Assembly (NCBI GenBank): GCA_934465295.1
Contig: CAKSKU010000012.1
Span: 16,971 to 80,970 of the forward strand
Source: an uncultured Oscillospiraceae bacterium
Lineage (GTDB): Bacteria > Bacillota > Clostridia > Oscillospirales > Ruminococcaceae
DNA length: 64,000 bases
Reading direction: 5' to 3'
Positions 51,983-61,087 of this stretch are shown here, one piece after another; position 1 is the stretch's first letter, and each line of letters begins with the position of its first letter. The notes beneath the pieces were generated by a model that saw only the letters and a program-made list of their open reading frames with translations, made no database searches and was not told the origin of the DNA. The translations under genes were made by a program, and so were the position numbers.

Positions 51983-52633
51983 TTATATCCCCATCTCGGA
52001 ATAGCTCCTGAATTTTTGTATGATGCCGACAGATGTTTCGGACAAAACTCCGCTGTCAGGGTCGGCAGGCGAATGGATATTGTACAGATATCCGCTGCCG
52101 CTGTACCGTCCGCCGTTTTTGTCGGTGTAAATATCGCTGTCGAACCAAGCGTTCACTGTCTTTACGCACATTACAACGTGGTCGCTGTTCGGGAAAAGCT
52201 CCTTTTCCCACACATACTCACATTCAAGGTTGAGAAAGCACTCCTCAACAAGCGGTGCATTGACCTTTCGTGCAGGAAACACCGTAAGCCCCGACGCTTT
52301 AAGCTCGTCCTCGTCAAAGCTGTTGTTCTTTATAGTTGAGTAGCATTTTGCGTAGCTTTCCGCCGACATAAAGTTTATGGCAAGCTGTTTTGTCATTTGC
52401 ACAGTTTTATACATATGTGAACTTTTATGCACGCTTGAAAAAATGCAGTAGAAACCGTCCTCACTTGAAAACGAGAACCACGACTGCATTGAACCGTTTG
52501 CCTTCCCATTGGCTTTATAGCTTGTAACGAGCGCAAGCGGCGACGGTATTGCCGTAAGAAATTCAAGCCAGTCAAAGCCGTAAAAATTATGACCGCTAAA
52601 CACCTCGGGACACTCAAAAAATTCTTTTTTCAT
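51983..52633 (-). CDS. Flavin reductase family protein
   Basis: A 216-residue protein with the FMN-binding split-barrel pattern. 'IPSPLALVTSYKANGKANG' and 'SMQSWFSFSSEDGFYCIFSS' form the flavin pocket, and 'KTVQMTKQLAINFMSAE' and 'ECFLNLECEYVWEKEL' are typical of this family. Members reduce FMN or act as NAD(P)H-flavin oxidoreductases; the precise substrate is unknown. The longer frame to 52720 overlaps the upstream gene's end; ATG 52633 has AGGCAGGAT upstream. It follows the AraC regulator, which may control it. Confidence 0.85.
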   Translation of the reverse strand: MKKEFFECPEVFSGHNFYGFDWLEFLTAIPSPLALVTSYKANGKANGSMQSWFSFSSEDGFYCIFSSVHKSSHMYKTVQMTKQLAINFMSAESYAKCYSTIKNNSFDEDELKASGLTVFPARKVNAPLVEECFLNLECEYVWEKELFPNSDHVVMCVKTVNAWFDSDIYTDKNGGRYSGSGYLYNIHSPADPDSGVLSETSVGIIQKFRSYSEMGI

Positions 52634-52719
52634 ACTTTTATCCTGCCTTTCATAGTCGGGGGACTTTATCAGCTTAATAATATCACATTGGCAGAGAAAA
52701 GTATTGTAAAAATGCGACA

Positions 52720-53502
52720 TTATTTTTTGCTCCCGGCAATAGCCTCGGACGGCAGCATCGAGTGAAAACGCCTGAAATCCCTCAGTAAATGCGATTGGTC
52801 GGAGTAGCCGAATTTTTCCGTAATGTCGAGTGGCGAGTAGCCCTTAGTGCGAAGCTCCTGCCAGACAAGCTGGTATCTTATCAGCGATGAAAAAAGCTTC
52901 GGGGAAATTCCGATCATTTCACCGAACGACCTTTCAAGCTGCCGCACCGATACCGCATTTTCGTGCGCAAGTTCAGCAGTCCTTATCATTCCCCTTGAAG
53001 AAATTATGCCGTAAATTCCGTTCATAACGTTGGAGTTCATCCGCCCGAGGTCAAGACGGCTGTAAAGGTATCTTTCGCAGATCTCAATGCGCTTTTCGAC
53101 CGAGCTTTCGCCGACTATCCAAGGCAAAAGACTGCTGTATATATCGGGAAAGAAATCCCGTGCATCGAAGCTTGAATTTTTCGTTCCCGAAAAGCTCTCC
53201 TGCGTGAACAGACAGGCTGACCAGGCGTAAAACCTTATGCCGAACTGCGTTATATCTACCCTGTCAAGGACGCTCGTTCTGTCGTCAATAGCGCAGAAAC
53301 CGCAGTCCGAAAGCTCCCCGCCGACAAAGCTGAACACAATGTCCATGCAGGTGTCGGGGATTATCATAACGGGACGGCTGTACTCCCTCATCTCCCAGAA
53401 GCATCGTATAAACGGCGACAGTGCCTCCGATGGCATATATTCACGGTAACCGCTTTCAGGCATTGCAGTCTCGGGGCGGTATATTGAAGAAAGGTCAAAC
53501 AT
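52720..53502 (-). CDS. AraC family transcriptional regulator
   Basis: A 260-residue regulator. An N-terminal ~150-residue sensor-like domain ('EYMPSEALSPFIRCFWEMRE', 'MIIPDTCMDIVFSF') resembles the DUF6597 type. A C-terminal AraC helix-turn-helix pair follows: 'AELAHENAVSVRQLERSFGE' and 'DITEKFGYSDQSHLLRDFRR'. The ligand is unknown. Its ATG overlaps the stop of the truncated KilA-N gene, with GGAG within that gene's end. The flavin reductase gene downstream is a plausible target. Confidence 0.92.
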   Translation of the reverse strand: MFDLSSIYRPETAMPESGYREYMPSEALSPFIRCFWEMREYSRPVMIIPDTCMDIVFSFVGGELSDCGFCAIDDRTSVLDRVDITQFGIRFYAWSACLFTQESFSGTKNSSFDARDFFPDIYSSLLPWIVGESSVEKRIEICERYLYSRLDLGRMNSNVMNGIYGIISSRGMIRTAELAHENAVSVRQLERSFGEMIGISPKLFSSLIRYQLVWQELRTKGYSPLDITEKFGYSDQSHLLRDFRRFHSMLPSEAIAGSKK

Positions 53503-53752
53503 TTTTTACTGCTCCATTTTTAAACCCCTCGAATTTGACGGGTTTAAAATCAGGGTTGTTAAGCTGTTCCCATAATCCCAAAAATTCGATCGTATCTTTT
53601 GACCTCATCCGGTTGGATATCACCGCAGTAGGTTTATCACTTCTGTACCTCGCAATATCTGTCAGGGAAATATGATCGTCCCGACCTGCCGAAGAAATGA
53701 CCGATATGTCCTTATCCTTTGCGTGAATAACGCTTTTTATACTGCCTGCCAT
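53495..53752 (-). pseudogene. Truncated KilA-N domain protein
   Basis: 85 residues ('SLTDIARYRSDKPTAVISNR', 'TIEFLGLWEQLNNPDFKPVK') matching the N-terminal third of KilA-N/DNA-binding proteins of ~270 residues. The protein stops at 'FKNGAVKNV', where full-length relatives continue through 'LSPKQWIE'-type sequence. The stop overlaps the AraC start. AGGCGGT before the ATG at 53752 means it may still be translated. A relic of a phage- or plasmid-type gene is the simplest explanation. Confidence 0.78.
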
Positions 53753-53766
53753 TTTGCACCGCCTTT

Positions 53767-53877
53767 TTATAAATATGCCTTTAAAAGTCTGAGCCATTCG
53801 GGAACGTGCTCGCCGCTGAAAAAAATATTGCCGTTCCGATACTCTCCAATTAAAACTATATAAAAAAATCGTCGCAT
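53767..53877 (-). pseudogene. Short ORF or C-terminal gene fragment
   Basis: 36 codons (MRRFFYIVLIGEYRNGNIFF ... EHVPEWLRLLKAYL). The ATG lies inside the terminator of the giant gene and has no ribosome site. The composition looks protein-like, so it may be the tail of a lost gene that stood before the KilA-N gene. Confidence 0.35.
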
Positions 53878-53908
53878 GATCCATATATGCAAGATCATGC
53901 GACGATTT
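53862..53908 (-). terminator. Terminator of the third giant gene
   Basis: Near-perfect inverted repeat AAATCGTCGCATGATC / GATCATGCGACGATTT with loop CATATATGCAA and a T-run on the minus strand. Confidence 0.85.
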
Positions 53909-53956
53909 GCTGTTTAGTATAAATTCGTCAGAACCTTGCTGTCAGATAGTTACGTC

Positions 53957-56900
53957 TTATGAACTGATTGCACCTGTGCCTTCGATCTTGCCGTTTCCAT
54001 CTGTCCAAGCAGTGAAATTTGAACCCTTTGGTGCTGTGATCTTAAGAGTTCCCGTTGCCTTCCTGAGTGTTACATTTTTTCCAATGGTAAGATCGCCTGT
54101 AAGAGTGATATCGGAAGAAACTGTGATATAAGTTCCGGTACTCTCATCGGAAACAAACTTAATGACCGAATACTTACCCTTTGCAGGGAACTTGATCGAT
54201 TTAGGTGACCAGCTCTCGGTAAGACGTATAGTAAATCTTGCAGACTCATTGTTGATCCTTGTGATATCTGCAAGAGCATCCTCGGGTGAGCTGTATGCAC
54301 GGTTTGTAGTGGATGTGGTAGTTGCATAAGTCATGATAACAGCATCGACTTTTTTATAGATATAGATCTTTTTGCCCTTGCGTACTGCTGTGTAAAGAGC
54401 ATCAAGATCTGTTTTATTACCTTTCACGCCGAAATTAATTGTTCCGTGTGGGAAATCACCTGTGATAGCTGCAAGGCACTTGCCTTCGCCGAGCATCGGG
54501 AATATAATAGATTTTCCGGTGTTTTCAATATTACCGAGTTTGACCTTTGCAGCGTTCTTTTCGGTATAAACGAGCTTGCCGCCGCCCGGAACGAGATTTG
54601 CGCAGGTGAAACCTGACTTTTCGGAAAGTGTAACATCCGAAGAAACTGTGAATGAACCAACATTTACATTGCCGCTGATAATAACATTTTCATCGAATAC
54701 TGCGCTGCCCTTGCCTGTGATATTTGCGATATTGCATACCTTGCTGTCCTTATCGGAAAGTGTTCCCTTGCAGGTAAATGTGTATGCACCTGTGTTGATG
54801 CTGATAGGAACGATAGTACCGTTCTTTACCTTATTGATAGAAACGCCGCTGCTAATTGTGGTATCACCGGTGAGAACGAGGTCAGATGTCGTTTCAACAG
54901 TAACACTGCCTGTAAATCTGCTTGTGAATTTGAGCGACTTGTACTTCTTTGCAGCAGGCATTGTGAACTTGTTTACCTTGACTGTACCTGCGTTATCAAG
55001 GATATAGAAGCAGTAAATTGCCTCCGGATCGTTTGCAGCTGTGATGCCTGCGATAGCATTTTCAAATGTATCATAGTAGCAGCCTGCATGAACATTCTCG
55101 TTCATAACGAGCATTGTATTATCGTAAGAACCTGCGATAAGCTTATTGCCCGAACGAATTGCGCAGGCAGTATTTTCACCGGAAGATACTGCGATGCCGC
55201 CGAGAACTGCACATGTAACGTTTGCAACATATGTGCCTTCGGAAATCGATGCATTGTCTGTGGAAACGAGCTCAAGTCCTGCTTTGTAGATCGTGCCGAA
55301 CTTGATCTTTGATGCGTTTGCGAAAGCATACTTGATCGTTGCGCTGCTCGAGCCCCCCGATGAAGTGAGCTTGCCCGTGAGTGTGAGAGGTGCATTGCCA
55401 ACGAGTTCAAGTGTGCCGTTAAGCTCCATGTTGTCTGCGGCAACGGATGTGGTAACTACGTTCGTTCCGTTGAGCGTAATGCAGCTATTCTTCGAGCCTG
55501 CAAGCTTGCCGAAGTTGTTTGCGGCGTCCTTGTATGAGACCTTGCCGCTGCAAACAAAGGAATAAGCGCCTGCATGGACATTCATAGGAACGATCTCGCT
55601 GTTTTTGTCAAGCTTGTTGACAGTAACATTGCTGCCGATCGTGAAGTCGCCCGTAAGAGTAAGGTCACTGCTTGTCGTGATAGTTGCCGATGTGCCTTCA
55701 GCAGAGAAAATAAGCTGTTTGTACTTCTTTGCTCCCGGAAGAGTGAGCTTTGAGAGTTCAACTTCTTCGCCGAAGAAAATTTCATATACTGCATCGGAGT
55801 CTGCAACCGTGTTAATGTCCTTGATGATGCTGTCATAGCTTTCATAGTAGCCAACTCTGCCGTTAACGCTTACCTTGATAAGGTTGCTGGTGTTCTTTGG
55901 CTTTGCGATAAGCTGTGTGCCGGACTTAACAATGTAGTAGCCGACTTCCTGCTCATCTGTGTCAATGTTTTCATTAACAGGGATAAAATGATCTGCATAT
56001 TTGCCCTTGATATTTGCGATAGTTTTGATAGTTTTGAGTTCAAGAGTATTGCCCTCGGAGTCAAGAAGAACAAGTTCAACTGTCTTATCGCCCTCAAAAC
56101 CTGTCTTGCCGATATCCGCAGGCTTTTTGCCCTCATAGAGGTAAAGCTTTGCATCTTCTCCGAGAGATTCGATACCCACTGCGGAGAATGCGCCCTTTAC
56201 TGCGAGTGATTCGTTGATCTCGAGCAATCCCTTTGCGGTGAAATTGCCGCCGACAGTAACATCAGCTTTTACGTCAAGCTTCTCACTTATGAACGAATTT
56301 GCTGCCTTTTCGGAATAACCTGCGATCGGATATACTGTATCATAGTCGATCTCATCGAGAGTGATATCTGTTGCTGTTACAGAACCCTTGATATCAGCAT
56401 AAGAGATATCAAGATAGTATGCTGTAACATTGCCGTTTACTTTAGACTCGTCAAGGTTGACTCTGCCGCTTGAAGTAATGTTTGCAAGACCTGCATTAGC
56501 CGCATTGCTGTCAACAATGCCTTCAATTACAAATGAATCAAAAGCCAAGCCTTTAAGTGTGAGAGTATTTTTGCCTGCAGCAATGTTATATGCAACGCCC
56601 GTGTACTTATTGGTTTTATTATCTTTCTTTACACTTGCAAGGATAACAGTATCAAATGTTGTTTTGCCCGTAAGTGTGATATTGCCTGTGAATGTGAGCA
56701 CCTTTGCTCCCTTGAATGTGAGTTCGCTGTATGTGCCTGCCTTTGGCATCTTGAATGTTCCGATATTAACGTGGTCAAGAAGTGTTACCGTGTAAGGCTG
56801 TTCGTAACCCAGTGCTGCCTTTCTTGACTCGATCATGCTGACAATATCCGTCCAGGAGGCAAACTTAAGTGCGGAATCATCATACATTGTTTCAACACTC

Positions 56901-59900
56901 ATTACAACTTCGCCAACGCAAAGGTCGCTGCCTATTCTGGTAAGAGTATAGCCGTTATCGTTCTTCTTTTCTGCTTTGACTTTTTCTTCGTCAAGCTTGA
57001 ATACAGACATATCGGCTGACTTTGCTGTGATAATTTTCTGTCCTACTGTAAATCCGTCAGCATTTTCTGTCGTTACAACGATGCTGCCCGTTGCTTTTCC
57101 TGTCACTGTTACAGGCTTTGTGTTCTTGTCGTAAACGATAGCAGCGTCATCATTGCCTTCAATATCCTTTACAGTAACGGAAGAATCGGCATTCTTAACG
57201 TTGAGCTTGCAGTCATCTATAATGAGCTTTCCGACATTGATAGTACCGCAGTCAAGGTCATCGCTGACACGCATTTCGCCAAAACCTGTGATATCGCATG
57301 GAGTTATATTTTCCCAAATCTCCAAAATACCCTTTGCAGTACCTTTAATAGCTTTGAGATCAGCTGATGTAAGCTTGGAAACTGCCAAATTCTTTGCCGC
57401 AGAGATCGTAAGTCCCTTTGAGCTCTTTGTTGTGATATTAACTGATTCTATAAGAACATCAGTCGGGAATGTTACCGTGTCGGCATCAACAGTGATCTTG
57501 TATGGTCCCTTGCCCTCATCAGAAGTGATACAAACCTTGCCTGCCTTTGAAGGCATTGTCATCTTTGCGGTTTCAACATCACCCATAAGTATAATGGCAA
57601 TAGACTTGCCTGTAAGGTTCTTGTCAGCGTTGACAGCTGCAACAGCCTCATCGAATGTTGCGAAAGAGCCTATAACCGTCGCATCGTCCATATTCTGGAC
57701 ATGAACTCTCGGCAATGTTACCTTAACCTCTGTGCCTACCTTGTAAACGGCATAGGTTACTTCGTCATCTTCATCGCCGGCGTTTATTTCACCGTCTTCA
57801 ACCGTATTGGGTGCATAGCACGACTTAAAGCAGGTCGCAGGAGCCGTCTTTGCATTTATGATAGTTGTACCGTTTTCAGCAGCAATATTTCCTATCTCTG
57901 TGCCAACGAGAGTATCTGTGAGGATAAGGTTGATCTTTGCAGTACCGCTGCAGGTGACCTTGCCCGTGATAGATACATTTGCACCCTTTTTAACGTAGAG
58001 ATCCAATCCACCGGTTACTGTGACCGTGCCGATAGTTGCATCGGACACAAGGTTAAGTTCAGTGAAAATTTCAGCTGTTGCTGTAACATCGGCAAGATTG
58101 ATGCTCTTTGCGCCGTTATCTCTAACAATTGCTGAATTTTCTTTAAGAACAAGTGACTTGAGGTTTATCTCGGAGTCCTTATCAAATGTGATCTGTGCGA
58201 CCTTGACTGTAACAGTCGCTTTTGCAGCAGTTACTTTTTTGGAAAGAACTGCATTTGACTCAAAGATAACATCACAGTTAGCTGTAAAGCCGTTTGTAAA
58301 GTTGTAAGTCGCATTGCCGCTAAAAGTGATAGACTTCGCATTTCCGAGTACTGCATTTTCGGAAATAACAACAGAGTTGTCATTTTCATCGCCTACAAAG
58401 TTGATAACATAATCAGCCTTTGCGTTTTTTAGTTTGCTGATATAATCCAGTGCGGCATTAATGTTAGCAAATCTTTTTTCGGAACCACCATTTACAGATA
58501 CTATGAATGGTTTATCGGATTCTTTAAAGTTTTCGCTATGGTTGTCATGGGAATACTCTGTTGCTGTACACTGTGCTGTAGTATACATCTGTGTGTAATT
58601 CTCAAAAGCATGGTGTTCCTTTGTGAACGGATCATCTGTTACATTGAAGTAATTATATATATACTCACCCAAATAATTCTGAAGATCAGGGGGAACATCA
58701 CTCCATGTTGAATCATAGTTATATGCATCACCGTCTATAAAGATCTGGTTCCATGCGTGTCCACCGGACAAAATGTACTTGCCAGAGGTTTCGTTATAAC
58801 TATACGCCATACCAACAACATACATAACATCGAGATCATCCATCTGATATGTATTTTTAACTGCATTGATAAGGAGCTGTGTACATTTTGCGTAGGATTC
58901 ACATACGCATACGCCATGAAGAAGAAGTCCCGTTACGTCGTGGTCGAAAGGACTTTCGCCGCTTTGACCAAGTTTGGGATCATAGATCGTGTTTCTGCAA
59001 AGGTAATCATGAATATACCATTCCATGCTGTAAGCATTTTTATAATCAGATGCGCCCTTAACGATCTCGTCGATCACATTATAAAGTTCTGTTCTTGCTG
59101 ATTTACGATTTGTTCCCTTGGAATAGTCCTTCGGTTCTGTGCCAAGTGCAATAAGCATTTCACCTGTACTGTTATTTTTCCATATTGCAACAGAATGCGC
59201 CAGCCAGAAAAGCTGTGGATTGTCATATCCCAATGCAGCATATGCTCGGAGTATATCTTTACTTGTAACTCCCAGATCAGGATGATAAATATATTTAGTG
59301 TGCTTAGGATCTGCAAAGTAATATACAGGCTGCACTTTTTCAGGATTACCGTTATTGTCAACATATGTTATCTTATCTGTATATGTTGAATTAGCACTGG
59401 ATTCATCAATGCTCAAAGCAATGCTGTACAAGCCATCATAGATTTTTTGCTGCACGCTTGTGAGTCCGTCATAACCATCTGTAGACGAATATATACTTGG
59501 CGAATATTCAGCTATATTGGCATTGCTCGAAATTATACCATCCGGTATATCAAAATCGTCCTCGATAACTAAACTTCCATAAGGAAGAACATCAGTACCG
59601 TTAACTACAAGTTCAGCGGTTCCTGAATACAAGCTATCAGCATTTTCTTCTTCGGCTGAAAATTTTTCCTCCGAAGGCTCTTCAGAAAGATCTTCATTTT
59701 TCTCATCATTGTCGTCAGTTTCGTCTTCATCGCTGTCATTTTCATTATTGTCAGGGTCGGTTTCACCGTTGTCGGAGCTGTCCTCTCCGTTATCGGTGCT
59801 GTCGTTTTCATCTTCGGGATCGGTTTCACCGCCGTCAGAGTCACCCTCTGGGGTTTCATCGCCGCTTGCGCTGTTGTTTTCAGCGTCAGCACTTATGCTG

Positions 59901-60007
59901 CTTTCAGCGAACGATGGTATTGTTGTAAGTCCTGCTCCCGACGGGGAAAGGATCATTCCCAGTGCGAGAAGACCCGCAACAATGCGCTTTTTCATTGTGC
60001 CGTTCAT
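53957..60007 (-). CDS. Giant secreted transglutaminase-like / beta-repeat protein
   Basis: A 2016-residue protein. Signal peptide from 'MKKRIVAGLLALGMILSPSG' to 'SFAES'. An acidic Asp/Glu/Asn/Gly tract (about 40-120) follows. The transglutaminase-like domain spans about 180-480, with Cys369 ('VCVCESYAKCTQ'), His417 ('SGGHAWNQIFIDG') and Asp432 ('YNYDSTWSD'). Six beta-modules then run to the C-terminus; five resemble the modules of the gene at 1-3831 in order. No LPXTG or membrane anchor is seen. The ATG at 60007 (MNGT) or 59995 (MKKR) is more likely than the longer frame; AAAGGAATGG lies 14 bases before 60007. It probably sits on or outside the cell wall. The role of the Cys-His-Asp head, cross-linking or peptidase, is not known. 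Confidence 0.88.
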   Translation of the reverse strand: MNGTMKKRIVAGLLALGMILSPSGAGLTTIPSFAESSISADAENNSASGDETPEGDSDGGETDPEDENDSTDNGEDSSDNGETDPDNNENDSDEDETDDNDEKNEDLSEEPSEEKFSAEEENADSLYSGTAELVVNGTDVLPYGSLVIEDDFDIPDGIISSNANIAEYSPSIYSSTDGYDGLTSVQQKIYDGLYSIALSIDESSANSTYTDKITYVDNNGNPEKVQPVYYFADPKHTKYIYHPDLGVTSKDILRAYAALGYDNPQLFWLAHSVAIWKNNSTGEMLIALGTEPKDYSKGTNRKSARTELYNVIDEIVKGASDYKNAYSMEWYIHDYLCRNTIYDPKLGQSGESPFDHDVTGLLLHGVCVCESYAKCTQLLINAVKNTYQMDDLDVMYVVGMAYSYNETSGKYILSGGHAWNQIFIDGDAYNYDSTWSDVPPDLQNYLGEYIYNYFNVTDDPFTKEHHAFENYTQMYTTAQCTATEYSHDNHSENFKESDKPFIVSVNGGSEKRFANINAALDYISKLKNAKADYVINFVGDENDNSVVISENAVLGNAKSITFSGNATYNFTNGFTANCDVIFESNAVLSKKVTAAKATVTVKVAQITFDKDSEINLKSLVLKENSAIVRDNGAKSINLADVTATAEIFTELNLVSDATIGTVTVTGGLDLYVKKGANVSITGKVTCSGTAKINLILTDTLVGTEIGNIAAENGTTIINAKTAPATCFKSCYAPNTVEDGEINAGDEDDEVTYAVYKVGTEVKVTLPRVHVQNMDDATVIGSFATFDEAVAAVNADKNLTGKSIAIILMGDVETAKMTMPSKAGKVCITSDEGKGPYKITVDADTVTFPTDVLIESVNITTKSSKGLTISAAKNLAVSKLTSADLKAIKGTAKGILEIWENITPCDITGFGEMRVSDDLDCGTINVGKLIIDDCKLNVKNADSSVTVKDIEGNDDAAIVYDKNTKPVTVTGKATGSIVVTTENADGFTVGQKIITAKSADMSVFKLDEEKVKAEKKNDNGYTLTRIGSDLCVGEVVMSVETMYDDSALKFASWTDIVSMIESRKAALGYEQPYTVTLLDHVNIGTFKMPKAGTYSELTFKGAKVLTFTGNITLTGKTTFDTVILASVKKDNKTNKYTGVAYNIAAGKNTLTLKGLAFDSFVIEGIVDSNAANAGLANITSSGRVNLDESKVNGNVTAYYLDISYADIKGSVTATDITLDEIDYDTVYPIAGYSEKAANSFISEKLDVKADVTVGGNFTAKGLLEINESLAVKGAFSAVGIESLGEDAKLYLYEGKKPADIGKTGFEGDKTVELVLLDSEGNTLELKTIKTIANIKGKYADHFIPVNENIDTDEQEVGYYIVKSGTQLIAKPKNTSNLIKVSVNGRVGYYESYDSIIKDINTVADSDAVYEIFFGEEVELSKLTLPGAKKYKQLIFSAEGTSATITTSSDLTLTGDFTIGSNVTVNKLDKNSEIVPMNVHAGAYSFVCSGKVSYKDAANNFGKLAGSKNSCITLNGTNVVTTSVAADNMELNGTLELVGNAPLTLTGKLTSSGGSSSATIKYAFANASKIKFGTIYKAGLELVSTDNASISEGTYVANVTCAVLGGIAVSSGENTACAIRSGNKLIAGSYDNTMLVMNENVHAGCYYDTFENAIAGITAANDPEAIYCFYILDNAGTVKVNKFTMPAAKKYKSLKFTSRFTGSVTVETTSDLVLTGDTTISSGVSINKVKNGTIVPISINTGAYTFTCKGTLSDKDSKVCNIANITGKGSAVFDENVIISGNVNVGSFTVSSDVTLSEKSGFTCANLVPGGGKLVYTEKNAAKVKLGNIENTGKSIIFPMLGEGKCLAAITGDFPHGTINFGVKGNKTDLDALYTAVRKGKKIYIYKKVDAVIMTYATTTSTTNRAYSSPEDALADITRINNESARFTIRLTESWSPKSIKFPAKGKYSVIKFVSDESTGTYITVSSDITLTGDLTIGKNVTLRKATGTLKITAPKGSNFTAWTDGNGKIEGTGAISS

Positions 60008-60121
60008 ACTTCTATGACCATTCCTTTCTTGTTTTTGCCCCGACAAAAATATCCCCAATGTCAAAGGCTTGATTTTACAGTATTACATTGCTAAAGCGCA
60101 GTGTATACTGAATACATTACC

Positions 60122-60150
60122 ATTATATCACAGTATATTCATTATTTCAA
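60122..60150 (-). promoter_or_regulatory. Promoter of the third giant gene
   Basis: Minus strand TTGAAA, 17-base spacer, TATAAT; leader of about 110 bases. Confidence 0.75.
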
Positions 60151-60302
60151 TCTTTTTTTTGCTTAATTATAACCGATATGTTGACAAAAATCGTCGTTTG
60201 TTTTGTTAAATTTTTCAAAAAATACACAACTGTCCATATTTTGGGGCAGTAAAAACAGCTTGAACACATGACCTGCACATTTTTGATGCCATTGATCAAT
60301 TT

Positions 60303-60420
60303 ATACTGATTTTTAAACTGAAAGTGTACAAAAAATCAAGCAAAATCTCGTAGCTGTTGTAACAGCTTTAAGTGGATTTTGCGCCGATTTTTTGTCTACG
60401 CTTTGATTAAAAATTAGTGT
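60303..60420 (+). repeat. Dispersed repeat A, copy 5 (long form)
   Basis: 118 bp, ends ATACTGATTTTTAA and TTAAAAATTAGTGT; the centre carries AGCTGTTGTAACAGCT as in copy 2. Confidence 0.9.
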
Positions 60421-60436
60421 TATAAATAGAAAAAGA

Positions 60437-60456
60437 GCAGGTGCTATAACCTGCCC
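60437..60456 (+). repeat. 20-bp direct repeat flanking repeat C copy 4 (left)
   Basis: GCAGGTGCTATAACCTGCCC, itself a small hairpin; repeated exactly at 60896-60915. Confidence 0.85.
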
Positions 60457-60459
60457 AGC

Positions 60460-60890
60460 CTGTCGAAAAAGTATATTATTGAAAAAAGTTGCACAAAATT
60501 AAAGTTTACGTTAATTCTGAAAGAATTTCGCTTTATTCAAAGGGTGGTGGGTGTCCAGAGGGCAAAGCCCTTGGTCGCTCTCCGCAGAGAGCGAAATACC
60601 CTAAACTAATAGCACCAAATATTGCTGCAATAGCGAAATATCTATAAGTTAAAAAGCGCAATTCACATTCAAAAAGTAAAACAGAACGTGATAAATCGGT
60701 CTGTAAACCCATAAAATGTGAATTGCGCTTATTCTTTATGTTCGGAACAACTATCCTCGGCAAATAAACGTGAGGAGCAAAGCGACGAGCGTTTAGCACC
60801 GACGGGATATGAATGGCGGTTCCTCTTTTAGCATCAAGTCATAAAATTCTTTTTCGTCAATATGCATAAATGAATATACTTTTTCAACAG
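60460..60890 (+). repeat. Dispersed repeat C, copy 4 (most complete)
   Basis: About 431 bp with inverted ends CTGTCGAAAAAGTATATT and GAATATACTTTTTCAACAG. The interior is near-identical to copy 2 over most of its length. It has no open reading frame of note. Confidence 0.88.
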
Positions 60891-60895
60891 CCTAA

Positions 60896-60915
60896 GCAGG
60901 TGCTATAACCTGCCC
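60896..60915 (+). repeat. 20-bp direct repeat flanking repeat C copy 4 (right)
   Basis: Exact repeat of 60437-60456, followed here by CTTT. The 60916-61050 stretch beyond it shows no gene. Confidence 0.85.
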
Positions 60916-61055
60916 TTTACTGTGATATCATGCCTCAATTAGTATGAGTATACGAGCGTTTCGCTCTCTGTGACCACAAATACCGCATCGATAACACGTT
61001 GCCAAGTTTTTTAACGTATTACTGTTTTACAGTATATGCGCCGAAGATCAAAAAT

Positions 61056-61086
61056 AAAAAGCCGCTTGAAAAACAAACGGCTTTTT
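61056..61086 (-). terminator. Terminator of tRNA-Thr
   Basis: AAAAAGCCG / CGGCTTTTT hairpin directly after the minus-strand tRNA. Confidence 0.8.
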
Positions 61087-61087
61087 A

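Noticed and set aside
53495..53752. Prophage based on the KilA-N domain
   Set aside because: No integrase, structural or lysis genes nearby; a single truncated domain is not enough.
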